From positions 27,598,466-27,662,465 of the forward strand of contig NC_088650.1 of assembly GCF_964019385.1 (NCBI RefSeq): 64,000 nt of DNA. The letters are read 5' to 3'. Each line of letters begins with the position of its first letter. Within the stretch, counting starts at the first letter, position 1. The notes below the pieces were generated by a model. That model saw only the letters and a program-made list of their open reading frames with translations. It ran no database searches and was not told the DNA's origin. This DNA comes from Sycon ciliatum (taxonomy: Eukaryota > Porifera > Calcarea > Leucosolenida > Sycettidae). Below, one piece after another: positions 45,115 through 56,353 of the stretch. Position numbers and translations under genes: made by a program.

Positions 45115-47118
45115 CTAATGCCGAATGCCAAGAACCGACTTGACGATGTTCAGCGTGCCCAGGATAGCACATTGCTGAGCCCTTTCAATGCGCAGAGTGC
45201 CTGCCAATGCCAACACAAAGTGTGAGAGGGACACACCAGTCAGTCCACCAAGCGCCCCAACCACCAGGGGCACAACGCGGACATCATCCACATGCCAGAT
45301 GCGCCGCAGCTCTTGGCAAAGGGGAGCGTACTTTGTTATTTTTTCGGCGATTTTTGTGGGCACATTCTGGTCCAATGGAACACTAACATCCATCAGCAGC
45401 ACCTGTGTGCTGGACCGCAACACCAGGTCTGGACGGTTGTGGCGCACTTGCGTATCCGTTGGGATATTGAACTCCCACAGGAGCTTCATGTCAGGATTTT
45501 CCGTGACAGGCACAAGATGATGCTTCAGCGGGTTGCTTCCCGGCCGACCCAGACCATGCCGCTTGCATAGTGCCCAATGCACCAACTTGACGAGCGTGTC
45601 ATGCCGTTCGATATACAGTGTTTTGGCTAGAGCTGGGCAACAGGCCACAATGTGATCAACTGTTTCTCCGCGAGTGCCGCAAACTCGACAAATGTCCACA
45701 ACGTCTCCCCGTCCAATGACCGTGACCTGATAGTGCCTGGTCGCAATGGCCTGATCCTGTACAGCCAGCAAGAGTCCCTCTGTCGCAGGCCTGATCGTTG
45801 GCGATTTCAGCCAGCGAAAACTCAAGCCCAGGTCCAAGCCAGCATCAGAAGCTCGTCTCCAGAACTGGCCATGGAGAGGCTTACCTTGGATAACGGCCAG
45901 GCACCGGAGAGCAACGGCCTTCTTGACAATGACTTTTGTGGCAGTCTCCAAGTCGGGTAGGTCAAGTTCACCCAGAAGTCTGGAGGCTTGACGTGTAACT
46001 GATTTTGACGGTGCCACATCATTGTCGTGATGGCGCTTAACAGCAGCCAACAGTGGCACGTCTGGGTGGGCTTGTAGGTACCGCGCCACCCGGACACGGG
46101 TTCTATCCAGGAGATCCCGGAATGATAGAATTCCTCGACCGCCCATGTCACGAGGCAGGTGGACCCTGGCGGCAGAGTCCTTGGGGTGGCGGGCGTGTTC
46201 TTTAAACAGTGCTTGGCGGGTCTGTCGGTCGAGTTCCTCTATCTCTGCCTTTGTCCACTCAACGATGCACAGAGAGTAGAGGATGACTGGAATGGCAAAG
46301 GTGTTGATGGCTTTGACCAAGTTCCTGGCGTTCAATTGAGACGAGCATATCAATTGAAGGCGGCGGCTGAACTCAGACTTTGCTGTGGTCTTCAATTCGG
46401 TGGCGTGAAAATGTGCTGATTCTGGGACACCAAGGTACCTGTAGGACTCCTCCGCCTGCAGCTTAGCAATAGCGTGACCCTGGAGTGTCTGGAGAGCAGA
46501 CTGCTGATCGCTCTGGGCTCTCCCCCGTTTCAAAGTGAGCCAGCTAGACTTTGACGGGTTGAAATGCATACCAATGCAGTCGCCCATTGACTCCACAACA
46601 TTGGTCATGGAGAGCAGATTATTGTCGTTTCGGGCGAAGAGCTTCATGTCGTCCATGTACCACAGGTGCGATACAGGGCACACCTGGGCCGGTGGGCCAC
46701 AGCGGTAGCCAATACCCGTCCTGGTCAACTCGCCACTGATCGGATTTAGAGACAGGCAAAATAGCAGTGGAGAAAGGGAATCGCCCTGGAAAATGCCACG
46801 GTGGATAGATATTGGGCGACTGAATGCACGGGGTGTTTGACCAGGCAGTACCATTTGCGTTCTCCAATGATCCATCATGCTTGAGATGCATGAGACAAGA
46901 TTGTCTGCAAAGCGGTAGATCAACAGGCATCTCCGGATCCACTGGTGAGACAGGCTATCGAAGGCTTTGCGGAAGTCCACCCAGCAAGTCGAAAGATTCC
47001 GACAACGGGATGCTGCATCCTCTAGAACCATCTTGTCGATCATTAGTTGGTCAAGGCATCCACCACGCCCTGGAGTACAGCCAACTTGCTCATCTGCAAA
47101 GATATCCTCTGAAGATAA
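45115..47118 (-). pseudogene. R2/NeSL-like LINE, C-terminal two thirds of ORF
   Basis: RT motifs ADEQVGCTPGRGGCLDQL, WVDFRKAFDSLSH, GIFQGDSLSPLLFCL and the catalytic WYMDDMKLFARN. A CCHC knuckle CRVCG...HIVACC and a PD-(D/E)XK restriction-like endonuclease follow (RHNRPDLVL ... LLMDVSVPLDQN, then EKITKY). This order defines the R2/NeSL branch. At 47118 the frame is cut by the 7.4-kb TIR element; it connects exactly with 54522-56153. Combined ORF 1,211 residues. Confidence 0.9.
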
Positions 47119-47353
47119 ATGGCGCCAAGAGTCCATAACCCCCCAGAGTGTGCAACTCGTGATCCTTCTCAGCACAAATCAGTGCCGCAACGAAATCCAA
47201 ACTTCATACGTCATGTAGTGAGTAGCTATGACGAAATGGGAAGTTTGGCCCGGACCTACTTCGCCCGTTTGCCCAATTTGGGGTCTTTCTTTACGAATCC
47301 ACGGTCAGGTATTGTACGTAACACGCCTGGAAAGGCTCAAGTACACAAAGAAT

Positions 47354-47774
47354 TATAGCAATAAAAACTGCTTTATGGCAGTTTTCAAAAAAAAGTTATT
47401 GTGTTCTAGTCCATGGACCCCGTCTAAAAAGTAAGAAATTAACGAAATGTGATAGCCGAAAATTAAAATTTCACACAAAACCTCACAATAATCACAACAC
47501 TTGAAATGCTGTTTTCAGCACTAAACCTGTACTGCACCAACAATGGGCAACATGCATGTCATGCATGCATAGGAAAGAGGATCACGAGGGGAAAAGGTCT
47601 TCTACATGTAGCTTTTCATTCTGTGACTGTGTGTGATTATTGTGAGGTTTTGTGTGAAATTTTAATTTTCGGCTATCACATTTCGTTAATTTCTTACTTT
47701 TTAGACGGGGTCCATGGACTAGAACACAATAACTTTTTTTTGAAAACTGCCATAAAGCAGTTTTTATTGCTATA
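47354..47774. mobile_element. Foldback/MITE, copy 2
   Basis: ttatagcaataaaaactgct and its inverted arm ending ...gtttttattgctataa at 47774. The arms are about 145 bp, as in copy 1. Confidence 0.85.
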
Positions 47775-50101
47775 ATTTCTTTTGTTTTTTCTGTCACCAT
47801 GTACCAATCAATGGAGTGTCCTATATCAGTACGTAAATGATGGGCTTCACATCATATCAATACCGTATTATACGCATTGATGTGCAAGCCTTTTCTTGCA
47901 GAAAATGGCACTAGCATGTTCTTCTGCGGGGAAACATGTGAGTAGTGGTGGACCGTGGTGATACTTTTTTTTATACGGAGGTCATTCTTTGCATGTTGCT
48001 GTTGCAGAATTTCATGACTCTGTCATAAAATTGTCTTGCCTTTCAGATATCCCCACCCTCGATCAGATTTATTTGAGAAATGTAACCAGGTGCGTGTCAC
48101 AGATGTTTTTGTTGATTCTGTGTATATAATGGTTTATAATCATGGGTTATCGTGATAAGGTCATCCTGCATCATATTGCACTGAAGTCGTAATCCTGTTG
48201 ATGTCGATACAACTTTTGGAAGTAGTTCAATGACTTCAAACTGTTAGTCCACGATTTTCTAAAACAACACAGCAAAGGAGGAACAATAAACATGTATTAA
48301 AATGTAAACAAATACATTGCTGAGTCCGACACCTCGTTCCAACAACTACACTGATCCTGAGGATAAAAGGGGCAAGGCTATGGTTGGAGGTACTGAGAGA
48401 TAAACAAGGCACTCCATAATAATAAAATATTACACATCTTTTGGTGAGTATGAATGATATCCAGTCTAACCTCTTTAGGACGAACACCAAGGAACCGATG
48501 GTATTTATTCTGTGAGATTGTCTTAACCTATTTTATAACCAGTGAATACAATTATTTGTCCAATAGACATACAAATAGATTTCTTCTACAGCGAAAGATT
48601 CTAAGCCACACCAACTCATTGACTCGTCTCGTATGAAAGAAATGAGTCACTAGAGAGGTTCTGCGAAACGAAAATGCGTACAAACTTTCGTTCTACGTCA
48701 TGAAGTGCGAAATTTCGCACGAACTTTCGCAACTTTGGACGCAGGGAACGCGAAATGAACTGTCGTACACACTTTCGTGAGATAGGGTCATGGCGTACGT
48801 GCGCTTCGCCCGCGCAAACTACGAAAATGTGCAGAACGCAAAGTTCGTGCAAAAAGTCGTACACACTTTCGCAAGGACTGTCGCGAAACTTCGTTCGAAT
48901 TTTCGTTTTGCAGAACCTCTCTACTGAACGTTTCTTTAGCAACATGACGGCAACTGAAACAGCAACAGAGAAAGTACCATCCATGTACAGCACATTCTTG
49001 CAGGTACTACAAACAGATTGCAGATCGTAATTCTTGCTTTGGCGGCACGAAACTTTATTTGGGGCAGTGCAATCTCGGTGGTACATGTACTCACAAATAA
49101 TAAATCAAACAGCCCAGACTCGAGTAAACAAATCCAATCACACAAATACGAGATCTTCACGAGACGAGACTGCACCCATTGGCTTGTTTCGTATGAAGCA
49201 AACAAGTTTACTGAACCTCTCCACAATGGAGATTTTGCTGATATGCGGAATTTATTTTGCAAACTCGGTCAATGGATCCTTGAACCTTTCCCTCCAGATT
49301 GGGAACTGCCAACGATAGTATGCCACTGACCAGTGCCCTACTTGTAATGTACCAACTTACAATGAATAATTATGAGTATTTCGACAACACATCTAACATA
49401 AGCCTTACCGTCAAGAAGGTGAACTCGCGTTCTTCGCACACTGTAGACAAGGGCAAAGAGATAAAAATGGATCTAAATCCGAATAAAATCAGCACACGTT
49501 TCCGTAAATGAAAGGGTGAGCATAAGCAAATGAATCGAAGGAAACCGGTCAACTCAGAGATCACCTGTCATCGAGTATTCCGTAAAAGGAGGCCTCGGCA
49601 GCGGAAAAGCTAAATTTAGAAAAGAGATCCTGTCAGCTTGTCCATTATTTATTGCATTCCGCCCAAAATCAGCACACTTTTCGTAAATGAAAGAGTCAAC
49701 ACAAGCAAATGAATCAAAGGGAACTGGTCAACTCACCTGTCGACATGTCATTGAGTAATATTCCGCGAAAGGAGGTCTCAGCAGCGCCGAAACGAAATAA
49801 GCCATGCCAGGAGACGAAATATCCGAAACAGCTCATACAAGAAGCAGTTCCAAAGGAGAAAGTTCCTCGCGCATGCACATCCAAACACGGACTGCACTGC
49901 AACACAATGTCTGCCGTGCACGTGCAGAGCACGCGGCTACCACCCGTTGGTAGATCTAATACCGAGCACCTTACGTAGAGACTTACGTAGCCTAAGTGAA
50001 ATACCGAGCACCTTACGTAGAAACTTACGTAGCATAGCGGTGTCGTTTTTCTTGCCATGTGAACACAATAATAGAAAAGCTGACAGGATCGCTTTTCTAA
50101 A
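47354..50101. repeat. 2.75-kb dispersed repeat, copy 2
   Basis: Same orientation and same boundaries as 31020-33793, starting at the foldback and ending at cgcttttctaaat. Differences are scattered substitutions and short indels. This copy lies inside the 7.4-kb TIR element. Confidence 0.8.
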
Positions 50102-50167
50102 TTATTTTATTTTTAGAGTTGTCGAACAGTTTTCTCTTTTGAGTGTCTCTCCGATAAGAGAAGAACA

Positions 50168-50428
50168 ATGGCCACTGTTGAACCTAAAGCAAAGCGCTCC
50201 CCATTGTCGCCGGAGTGCAGTGTCTCTGTGGACGATATTCGTCAGTTTTTGTTCGATCTGGGCTCCTCATTTTCTTCTCTCGATTGTCGAGTGTTGGAAA
50301 TTGTTAATTCTTCCAGCACCTGGATAGAGATTTATTGCTCGAAGTCTGTGCTTCTCACATGCAATGGAACACCCGTCAATTTGAACCGTCTGGTTGTGAA
50401 CCCAGCAGGAACATTCACTGCAGGTTGA
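50168..50428 (+). CDS. Hypothetical 86-aa ORF in the 7.4-kb TIR element
   Basis: ATG in good context (aacaATGG). Reads MATVEPKAKRSPLSPE, then VSVDDIRQFLFDLG, and stops at 50428. An acceptor-like ttatttttag lies 50 bp upstream. No family recognised; it could be a first exon of the element's own gene or a LINE ORF1 remnant. Confidence 0.35.
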   Translation: MATVEPKAKRSPLSPECSVSVDDIRQFLFDLGSSFSSLDCRVLEIVNSSSTWIEIYCSKSVLLTCNGTPVNLNRLVVNPAGTFTAG

Positions 50429-50833
50429 AGCACATCTACTTCGAAATCGATCGGGTCTTCATGCCGAAGAGCTATTTCCATCAAATCTTGTAAATCTATA
50501 TCCATGCCTATTCTTGCTATCCCGGAGTCACGAACTCTCCCAATACAAGCTTTTCAGACAACGAGCAGAGAAACTCTCTTCAAATAAAAAAATTCTGTGA
50601 CTGTGAAATCAAAGCCGTTCTGCTAACACTGCATAGCCCGTGCAGCAAACGTTTTACGTGACACTTCCGTGGCTTGCTTCAAAGCAACCTTCAACTTGAA
50701 ACCCCCGCCGGATGTACCAGATATGCACATGGGGATATGGCCCCATCCGCCCATGCTTGCCCGGGGACCGGATGACGCAATGTTTATTATTATTATTATT
50801 ATTTAAATTTTGAATAGGGCAATCCCCACAGGC

Positions 50834-53116
50834 CTAAGGCCTTTTTACAGGGTACCCTATGTGGTCACGTATAGATTTGCGGAATAGTGAAAGCGAGGAG
50901 CAAGAGCGAATGTCAGCTGGAAGAGAATTCCAGCGGTCAGAAGCCAGAAAGCTCAAAGCGAATAAGCCATAACGAGTGCGTGCTTTAGGCAGAGCAAGTG
51001 AATCTATGGACTGGGAACGTGTATGGGCAGCTGTGCGTGTTGTGGCAGAACGAAGGCAGAAGCAATCAGAGAGCAGAGTGCTACACATGCCACGTATGGC
51101 CCGAAAGACAAGAATATACAGTTTAAGCTGATAGCGCAGTGCAATAGGAGCAAGGCCATATCTGGTGTGTAAGACTGAAACATCATAGTGCCAAGGGAAA
51201 CCAAAAACAATCCTAACAGCGCGGTTAGCAATACGAGTTAGTCTATCATGTTGTGTGGTGTGAAGGCAGTGTACAAACGCATTAGAACCATATTCGAGGT
51301 GTGCTTGAATAAATGAGCAGTAGAAGGTCTTTCTCGCAGCCGGTGTCAGATTGTCCCTGATCTTCCGGAACATGGCAAGTTTTGTTCCGACCTTTTTCTC
51401 AACTTCAGTGACATATGAGGAGAATGATAGATGTTCGTCAATGGTGAGGCCAAGATACTTCACCGTTGGTGTTGGGGATATGAGGACATCGCCGAGCCGA
51501 AGGCAGATGTTAGGAGGAACACATTTTGTTTTTTGTCTTATGATGATAAATTGAGTCTTGGAGTTATTAAGATTGAGACCTCGGTCACGTAGGTACTCTC
51601 TGATGACAGATATGTCAGCAGAGAGATCATCAGTGAGTTTCTGCAAGTTCGTGCCTGCCTTATACATAGACACGTCGTCTGCAAATTGCCGAACCTTGCT
51701 CGTGATGGTACATGATGGCAGAGCTCGGACAGATAGGTTAAAGAGGGCAGGACCCAATGTTGACCCTTGAGGTACACCTCTTGTAGGTGTGTACTGTTCA
51801 CCTTCCTGATGCTTCGTGACTACTCGTTGGCGACGGTCACATAGGAAACTAGCTATCCATTGCAGTGCAGTACCACCGACACCAATAGAGAAGAGTTCTT
51901 GAAGAAGGGAGGCGTGATTGACTGTGTCAAATGCTTTGCTGAGATCGAGAAAAGCAGCGACAACAAATTGGCCCTTGTCTAGACATGCTTGCCAGTCGTT
52001 TGTTGTCGTGGCTAAAAGATCTTCGCAGGAATGCTGCTTGCGGTAGGCGAACTGTTCATTCGGCAACGCGTTCGGAAATGATTCACCTTGTATGTGCGAC
52101 ATGATCTGCTCATACGCGCACCTCTCCAGCAGCTTGGAAGCGATCGGGAGGAGGGAAATAGGTCGATAATTACTGGGATCAGATGAACTCCCGCGCTTGT
52201 GAATTGGACGAACGTTGGCAATCTTGTATAAAGAGGGAAAAATACCTGATCTGAAAGAGATGGTGAAGAGCTGGGCAAGAGAGGGAGCGATTTGTTTCTG
52301 GAGGAGTTTGTAGATGGACGGAGGTATTTTATCTGGACCACTTGCTTTGTGGCTGTCAAGGCGTTTCAAATGGGACACTATGGTTGCTGCTGACACCGGT
52401 TCAAACTCAGTGAGGGACGGCTCTGGCATTGGTCCGATCGGTAGTTCGATACCTGTGCCTGATCGTGAGGGTGCACTCGAAGCGCGCTGTGGAGCGGTCG
52501 GTGATACGTTGAGGTGTCCAAAGGTCACGGTGCCAGCTGCACCTGCAGGTGTTGCTGGGGCAGGGGCTCGAGGTGAGACTATCCTGGCGAACGTTGCTGA
52601 AATGTCTTTGACTGAGGCATGGGGCTCATGGTACACAGTTGTTCTCCCAAGCAAAGAGTTGATTGTTTTCCACTGTAGCCTTGGGTTGCGATTGTTTCGA
52701 GTCAGTTCGTTTTGGAAATACGCAGCTTTCTTTCTTCGCATGAGGAGTTTACTTTCGCGCCTTAGAGCACGGAAAGCCTGAGTTAGACGTTGATCATCCG
52801 GTCTCTGTATCATTTTCCTATGTGCTCTTTTCCGGCGATAGAGTAATTGCCTTAGTTCACCGTCCACCCAAAGAGAAGGTTTGTATCGTGGTGACGTGGT
52901 GATGGTCGTGGTCGGACAATGCTTGTCAAGGGTGTCAGCTATTGAGGTTTGGAATAGGGCAATGTGCTCGTTTAGAGTGATCTCAGATGGCGAAGTGTTG
53001 TTATTATGGAGAGCAGTCAAACTGGAGCTAATGTCGTCTTGGAATTGTTGAATGTTTATCGCTCGAACTGGAGGCTTACGAATAGTAATGCGTTCTTCTT
53101 TGAATGTTCGTAGCAT
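50834..53116 (-). CDS. CR1-like LINE copy C reverse transcriptase (partial ORF2)
   Basis: The frame begins MLRTFKEERITIRKPP and has ASGPDKIPPSIYK, NYRPISLLPIASKLLE, FLDLSKAFDTV, TRGVPQGSTLGP and RQFADDVSMYKAG. It ends IGYPVKRP. It carries a Pro/Ala-rich insertion (SPRAPAPATPAGAAG) before the RT that is absent from copies A and B. No endonuclease is left. Confidence 0.9.
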   Translation of the reverse strand: MLRTFKEERITIRKPPVRAINIQQFQDDISSSLTALHNNNTSPSEITLNEHIALFQTSIADTLDKHCPTTTITTSPRYKPSLWVDGELRQLLYRRKRAHRKMIQRPDDQRLTQAFRALRRESKLLMRRKKAAYFQNELTRNNRNPRLQWKTINSLLGRTTVYHEPHASVKDISATFARIVSPRAPAPATPAGAAGTVTFGHLNVSPTAPQRASSAPSRSGTGIELPIGPMPEPSLTEFEPVSAATIVSHLKRLDSHKASGPDKIPPSIYKLLQKQIAPSLAQLFTISFRSGIFPSLYKIANVRPIHKRGSSSDPSNYRPISLLPIASKLLERCAYEQIMSHIQGESFPNALPNEQFAYRKQHSCEDLLATTTNDWQACLDKGQFVVAAFLDLSKAFDTVNHASLLQELFSIGVGGTALQWIASFLCDRRQRVVTKHQEGEQYTPTRGVPQGSTLGPALFNLSVRALPSCTITSKVRQFADDVSMYKAGTNLQKLTDDLSADISVIREYLRDRGLNLNNSKTQFIIIRQKTKCVPPNICLRLGDVLISPTPTVKYLGLTIDEHLSFSSYVTEVEKKVGTKLAMFRKIRDNLTPAARKTFYCSFIQAHLEYGSNAFVHCLHTTQHDRLTRIANRAVRIVFGFPWHYDVSVLHTRYGLAPIALRYQLKLYILVFRAIRGMCSTLLSDCFCLRSATTRTAAHTRSQSIDSLALPKARTRYGLFALSFLASDRWNSLPADIRSCSSLSLFRKSIRDHIGYPVKRP

Positions 53117-53118
53117 GG
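51797..53118 (-). repeat. 1,322-bp tandem duplication, first copy
   Basis: Direct tandem copy with 53119-54440, exact offset 1322. I saw no difference in the stretches compared. Confidence 0.93.
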
Positions 53119-54440
53119 TTCACCTTCCTGATGCTTCGTGACTACTCGTTGGCGACGGTCACATAGGAAACTAGCTATCCATTGCAGTGCAGTACCACCG
53201 ACACCAATAGAGAAGAGTTCTTGAAGAAGGGAGGCGTGATTGACTGTGTCAAATGCTTTGCTGAGATCGAGAAAAGCAGCGACAACAAATTGGCCCTTGT
53301 CTAGACATGCTTGCCAGTCGTTTGTTGTCGTGGCTAAAAGATCTTCGCAGGAATGCTGCTTGCGGTAGGCGAACTGTTCATTCGGCAACGCGTTCGGAAA
53401 TGATTCACCTTGTATGTGCGACATGATCTGCTCATACGCGCACCTCTCCAGCAGCTTGGAAGCGATCGGGAGGAGGGAAATAGGTCGATAATTACTGGGA
53501 TCAGATGAACTCCCGCGCTTGTGAATTGGACGAACGTTGGCAATCTTGTATAAAGAGGGAAAAATACCTGATCTGAAAGAGATGGTGAAGAGCTGGGCAA
53601 GAGAGGGAGCGATTTGTTTCTGGAGGAGTTTGTAGATGGACGGAGGTATTTTATCTGGACCACTTGCTTTGTGGCTGTCAAGGCGTTTCAAATGGGACAC
53701 TATGGTTGCTGCTGACACCGGTTCAAACTCAGTGAGGGACGGCTCTGGCATTGGTCCGATCGGTAGTTCGATACCTGTGCCTGATCGTGAGGGTGCACTC
53801 GAAGCGCGCTGTGGAGCGGTCGGTGATACGTTGAGGTGTCCAAAGGTCACGGTGCCAGCTGCACCTGCAGGTGTTGCTGGGGCAGGGGCTCGAGGTGAGA
53901 CTATCCTGGCGAACGTTGCTGAAATGTCTTTGACTGAGGCATGGGGCTCATGGTACACAGTTGTTCTCCCAAGCAAAGAGTTGATTGTTTTCCACTGTAG
54001 CCTTGGGTTGCGATTGTTTCGAGTCAGTTCGTTTTGGAAATACGCAGCTTTCTTTCTTCGCATGAGGAGTTTACTTTCGCGCCTTAGAGCACGGAAAGCC
54101 TGAGTTAGACGTTGATCATCCGGTCTCTGTATCATTTTCCTATGTGCTCTTTTCCGGCGATAGAGTAATTGCCTTAGTTCACCGTCCACCCAAAGAGAAG
54201 GTTTGTATCGTGGTGACGTGGTGATGGTCGTGGTCGGACAATGCTTGTCAAGGGTGTCAGCTATTGAGGTTTGGAATAGGGCAATGTGCTCGTTTAGAGT
54301 GATCTCAGATGGCGAAGTGTTGTTATTATGGAGAGCAGTCAAACTGGAGCTAATGTCGTCTTGGAATTGTTGAATGTTTATCGCTCGAACTGGAGGCTTA
54401 CGAATAGTAATGCGTTCTTCTTTGAATGTTCGTAGCATGG
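53119..54440 (-). pseudogene. 1,322-bp tandem duplication, second copy (LINE C 5' half)
   Basis: Repeats the first half of the partial ORF2 (from MLRTFKEERI to KHQEGE). The junction falls at ggttcacc, where the frame leaves RT for a few unrelated residues. Not translatable as a full RT. Confidence 0.92.
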
Positions 54441-54521
54441 TAGATAGCTCGAGAATGTTTGGATTTCGTTGCGCCAGACCCCAACCTGGAGTTGCACACT
54501 CTGGGGGGTTATGGACTCTTG

Positions 54522-56153
54522 ATGGCGCCACATGGCAGCAGCGAGTAAGGATGTGAATATCTTGCTAATCGTTGGCAGGCATGTTATTGGGCGATAATTC
54601 TCGGGCCTAGAAAGGTCTCCTTTCTTAGGCAGTAGAGTGGTGATACCAAACGAGAACCAGGCCGGCGACTCTGTCTCTGCATCCAGGATTGATTGAAAGG
54701 AGACCACAAGCCGCTCGTGGATAGACGAAAACTTCTTCCACCAAAATGCATGGATCTTGTCCCGTCCTGGGGCTTTCCAGTTGTTTGATTTCTTCAAGAT
54801 GTCCCTGAGGTCCTCCAGTTCAAGAATGACACGGTCTTGTTGTTGAATCTCCTCACAGTCCCTCTCCAAATTATCAAGCCAAGCACCGCCACGCAGCTCC
54901 ACGGGTTGTTCCAGTATAGATGACCAGAACTCAGTAACAGCCTCAGCCGATGGATGCGCAGCAGCCTGGTCGACAGGTGGCTGCCCAGGCATTTCCGTAG
55001 ACTTGGTCATATTGCGGTAGAACTGACGCTCATTCGTGACGAAAACACGATTCTCCGACCTGCGTGTTGCCTCTAGCTTATAGCGCCGGATCCGTGCGGC
55101 TGTTGCTTCTAGCTGCATTTTCGTATGCTCCAGTAGCTGGCGGGCCTGATCCAAAGTCTGGACTTTATATTGCCGGTGGATCCTGTGCTGCTTGATGTTG
55201 GTGTCAGAGAGGGATCCATCACGCAGGAAGCTGGTCAGCCGGGAGACGTCAGCCCTCAGTGCACAAACACGTTTTTCAAGGCGTTGTCGCCAGGCAGGCA
55301 AGGAACGTTCTCCTCTAGTTGTGTCAGGGGTGCCATCTGTATTGATATCCAGCAGTGAGAGTACAAGCTTGGCCCCAGCATAGACCATGTCACTGATCTG
55401 GCCAAGCGAGGTGGTGTCATTTCGCACCTCACGGTCACACTCCAGGAGTCTAGGGAGTATCTTGTTCACACGGGCAGTGGCAGAGGCCAGAGACTTCCTG
55501 GCCACGTGCCTAGGTACTGGTAGGCTCGACCTGGACTCTGGAGTAGTTGCACCGCACTGTTCGTAGATTTCAACAAGTTTGGCGTAGAGTGGTGTACTAT
55601 CTGGCTCGAACGCACCCAGGGTGTCACTAGCGTTGGTGCCAGTTTGCATTGCTGCGCCAGTGCCATCACCCGAACCACCTGATGTAACTGAGGTGTCAGG
55701 ACTAGCTCCACGCAAACCATCAACAGAAGCGTCCAGCAACTCACTGTGCATGTGGGTGGCCTCAGCAACGTCTGGGCTAGTCACCATGCCGTCACACGAA
55801 CCAGGCACCAGGATCGACGCACCAGACTCACCCAAAGCATTCGCCTCCGGCAGCTCCGCAGGCACAGCGTTGTCAGTGCCAGCCGTCACGAGCAATCCGT
55901 CCCTTCCGAGCCGAGCCTTTATCTCATCAAATTCGATGTCGGTAATCTTTTTTGTTCTTTTCACAAACCTTAGCTGGTCCATGAGGTGCTGCTTAGACAA
56001 CGGTCGGTCGGGGCGCAGCTGAGTCCATTCCATCAGCATCCGGTCTCCGTACACACGTAACGTACCGCCGACTGAGGCTATAAGATAACATCTTGCAACA
56101 TCTTCGTTGTCCTGTCGGCTCCATTTCAACCTCCTGTTGGCTGGCTCGGACAT
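54522..56153 (-). pseudogene. R2/NeSL-like LINE, N-terminal third of ORF
   Basis: ATG at 56153 (MSEPANRRLKWSRQDNED). A Myb-like DNA-binding segment at residues about 8-70 (WSRQDNEDVARCY ... LVDQ-like LMDQLRFVKR), a Ser/Thr/Pro-rich linker, then the start of RT: NWKAPGRDKIHAFWWK and ENYRPITCLPTISKIFTSLL. It ends AAAMWRH at the insertion. Codon phase is continuous with 47118 downward when the inserted DNA and one target copy are ignored. Confidence 0.88.
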
Positions 56154-56308
56154 ACACTAACGGCAAATACTACACAAAATGATGGACAAGGGCTACTTGA
56201 CACGAGGAATGCAACTGTGGGAAAAGCGAAAAGGAATAGGAGCGGGCAGTATGTGGAGAAGCCCACTCTGCCAGAGCTCCTATTTTTCAAACTTGCTTCT
56301 ACATCGCG

Positions 56309-56310
<2 letters not shown>

Positions 56311-56353
<43 letters not shown>

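Larger units (their letters stand above)
50784..54440 (-). mobile_element. CR1-like LINE, copy C, with internal tandem duplication
   Basis: Its 3' end has the same gcctaaggcctgtggggatt (on the plus strand, ccccacaggcctaaggcc) and an (ATT)n tail at 50784-50803. A different subfamily from copies A and B (about half the residues differ). 5'-truncated upstream of RT. Nested in the 7.4-kb TIR element. Confidence 0.88.
47126..54521. mobile_element. 7.4-kb TIR element inserted in the R2/NeSL-like ORF
   Basis: Perfect terminal inverted repeats of 33 bp (CAAGAGTCCATAACCCCCCA then gagtgtgcaactc), extended by a second matching block (gcaacgaaatccaaac) to about 80 bp. A 7-bp target duplication atggcgc lies at 47119-47125 and 54522-54528 (9 bp atggcgcca if ends are set asymmetrically, as in Mutator-like elements). 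It carries copy 2 of the 2.75-kb repeat, an 87-residue frame and a CR1-like LINE. No transposase is recognised. Superfamily not assigned. Confidence 0.85.

Noticed and set aside
44782..45225. 147-codon Glu/Lys-rich plus-strand frame
   Set aside because: Overlaps the end of the R2/NeSL-like ORF on the other strand, and has no domain and no clear start context.
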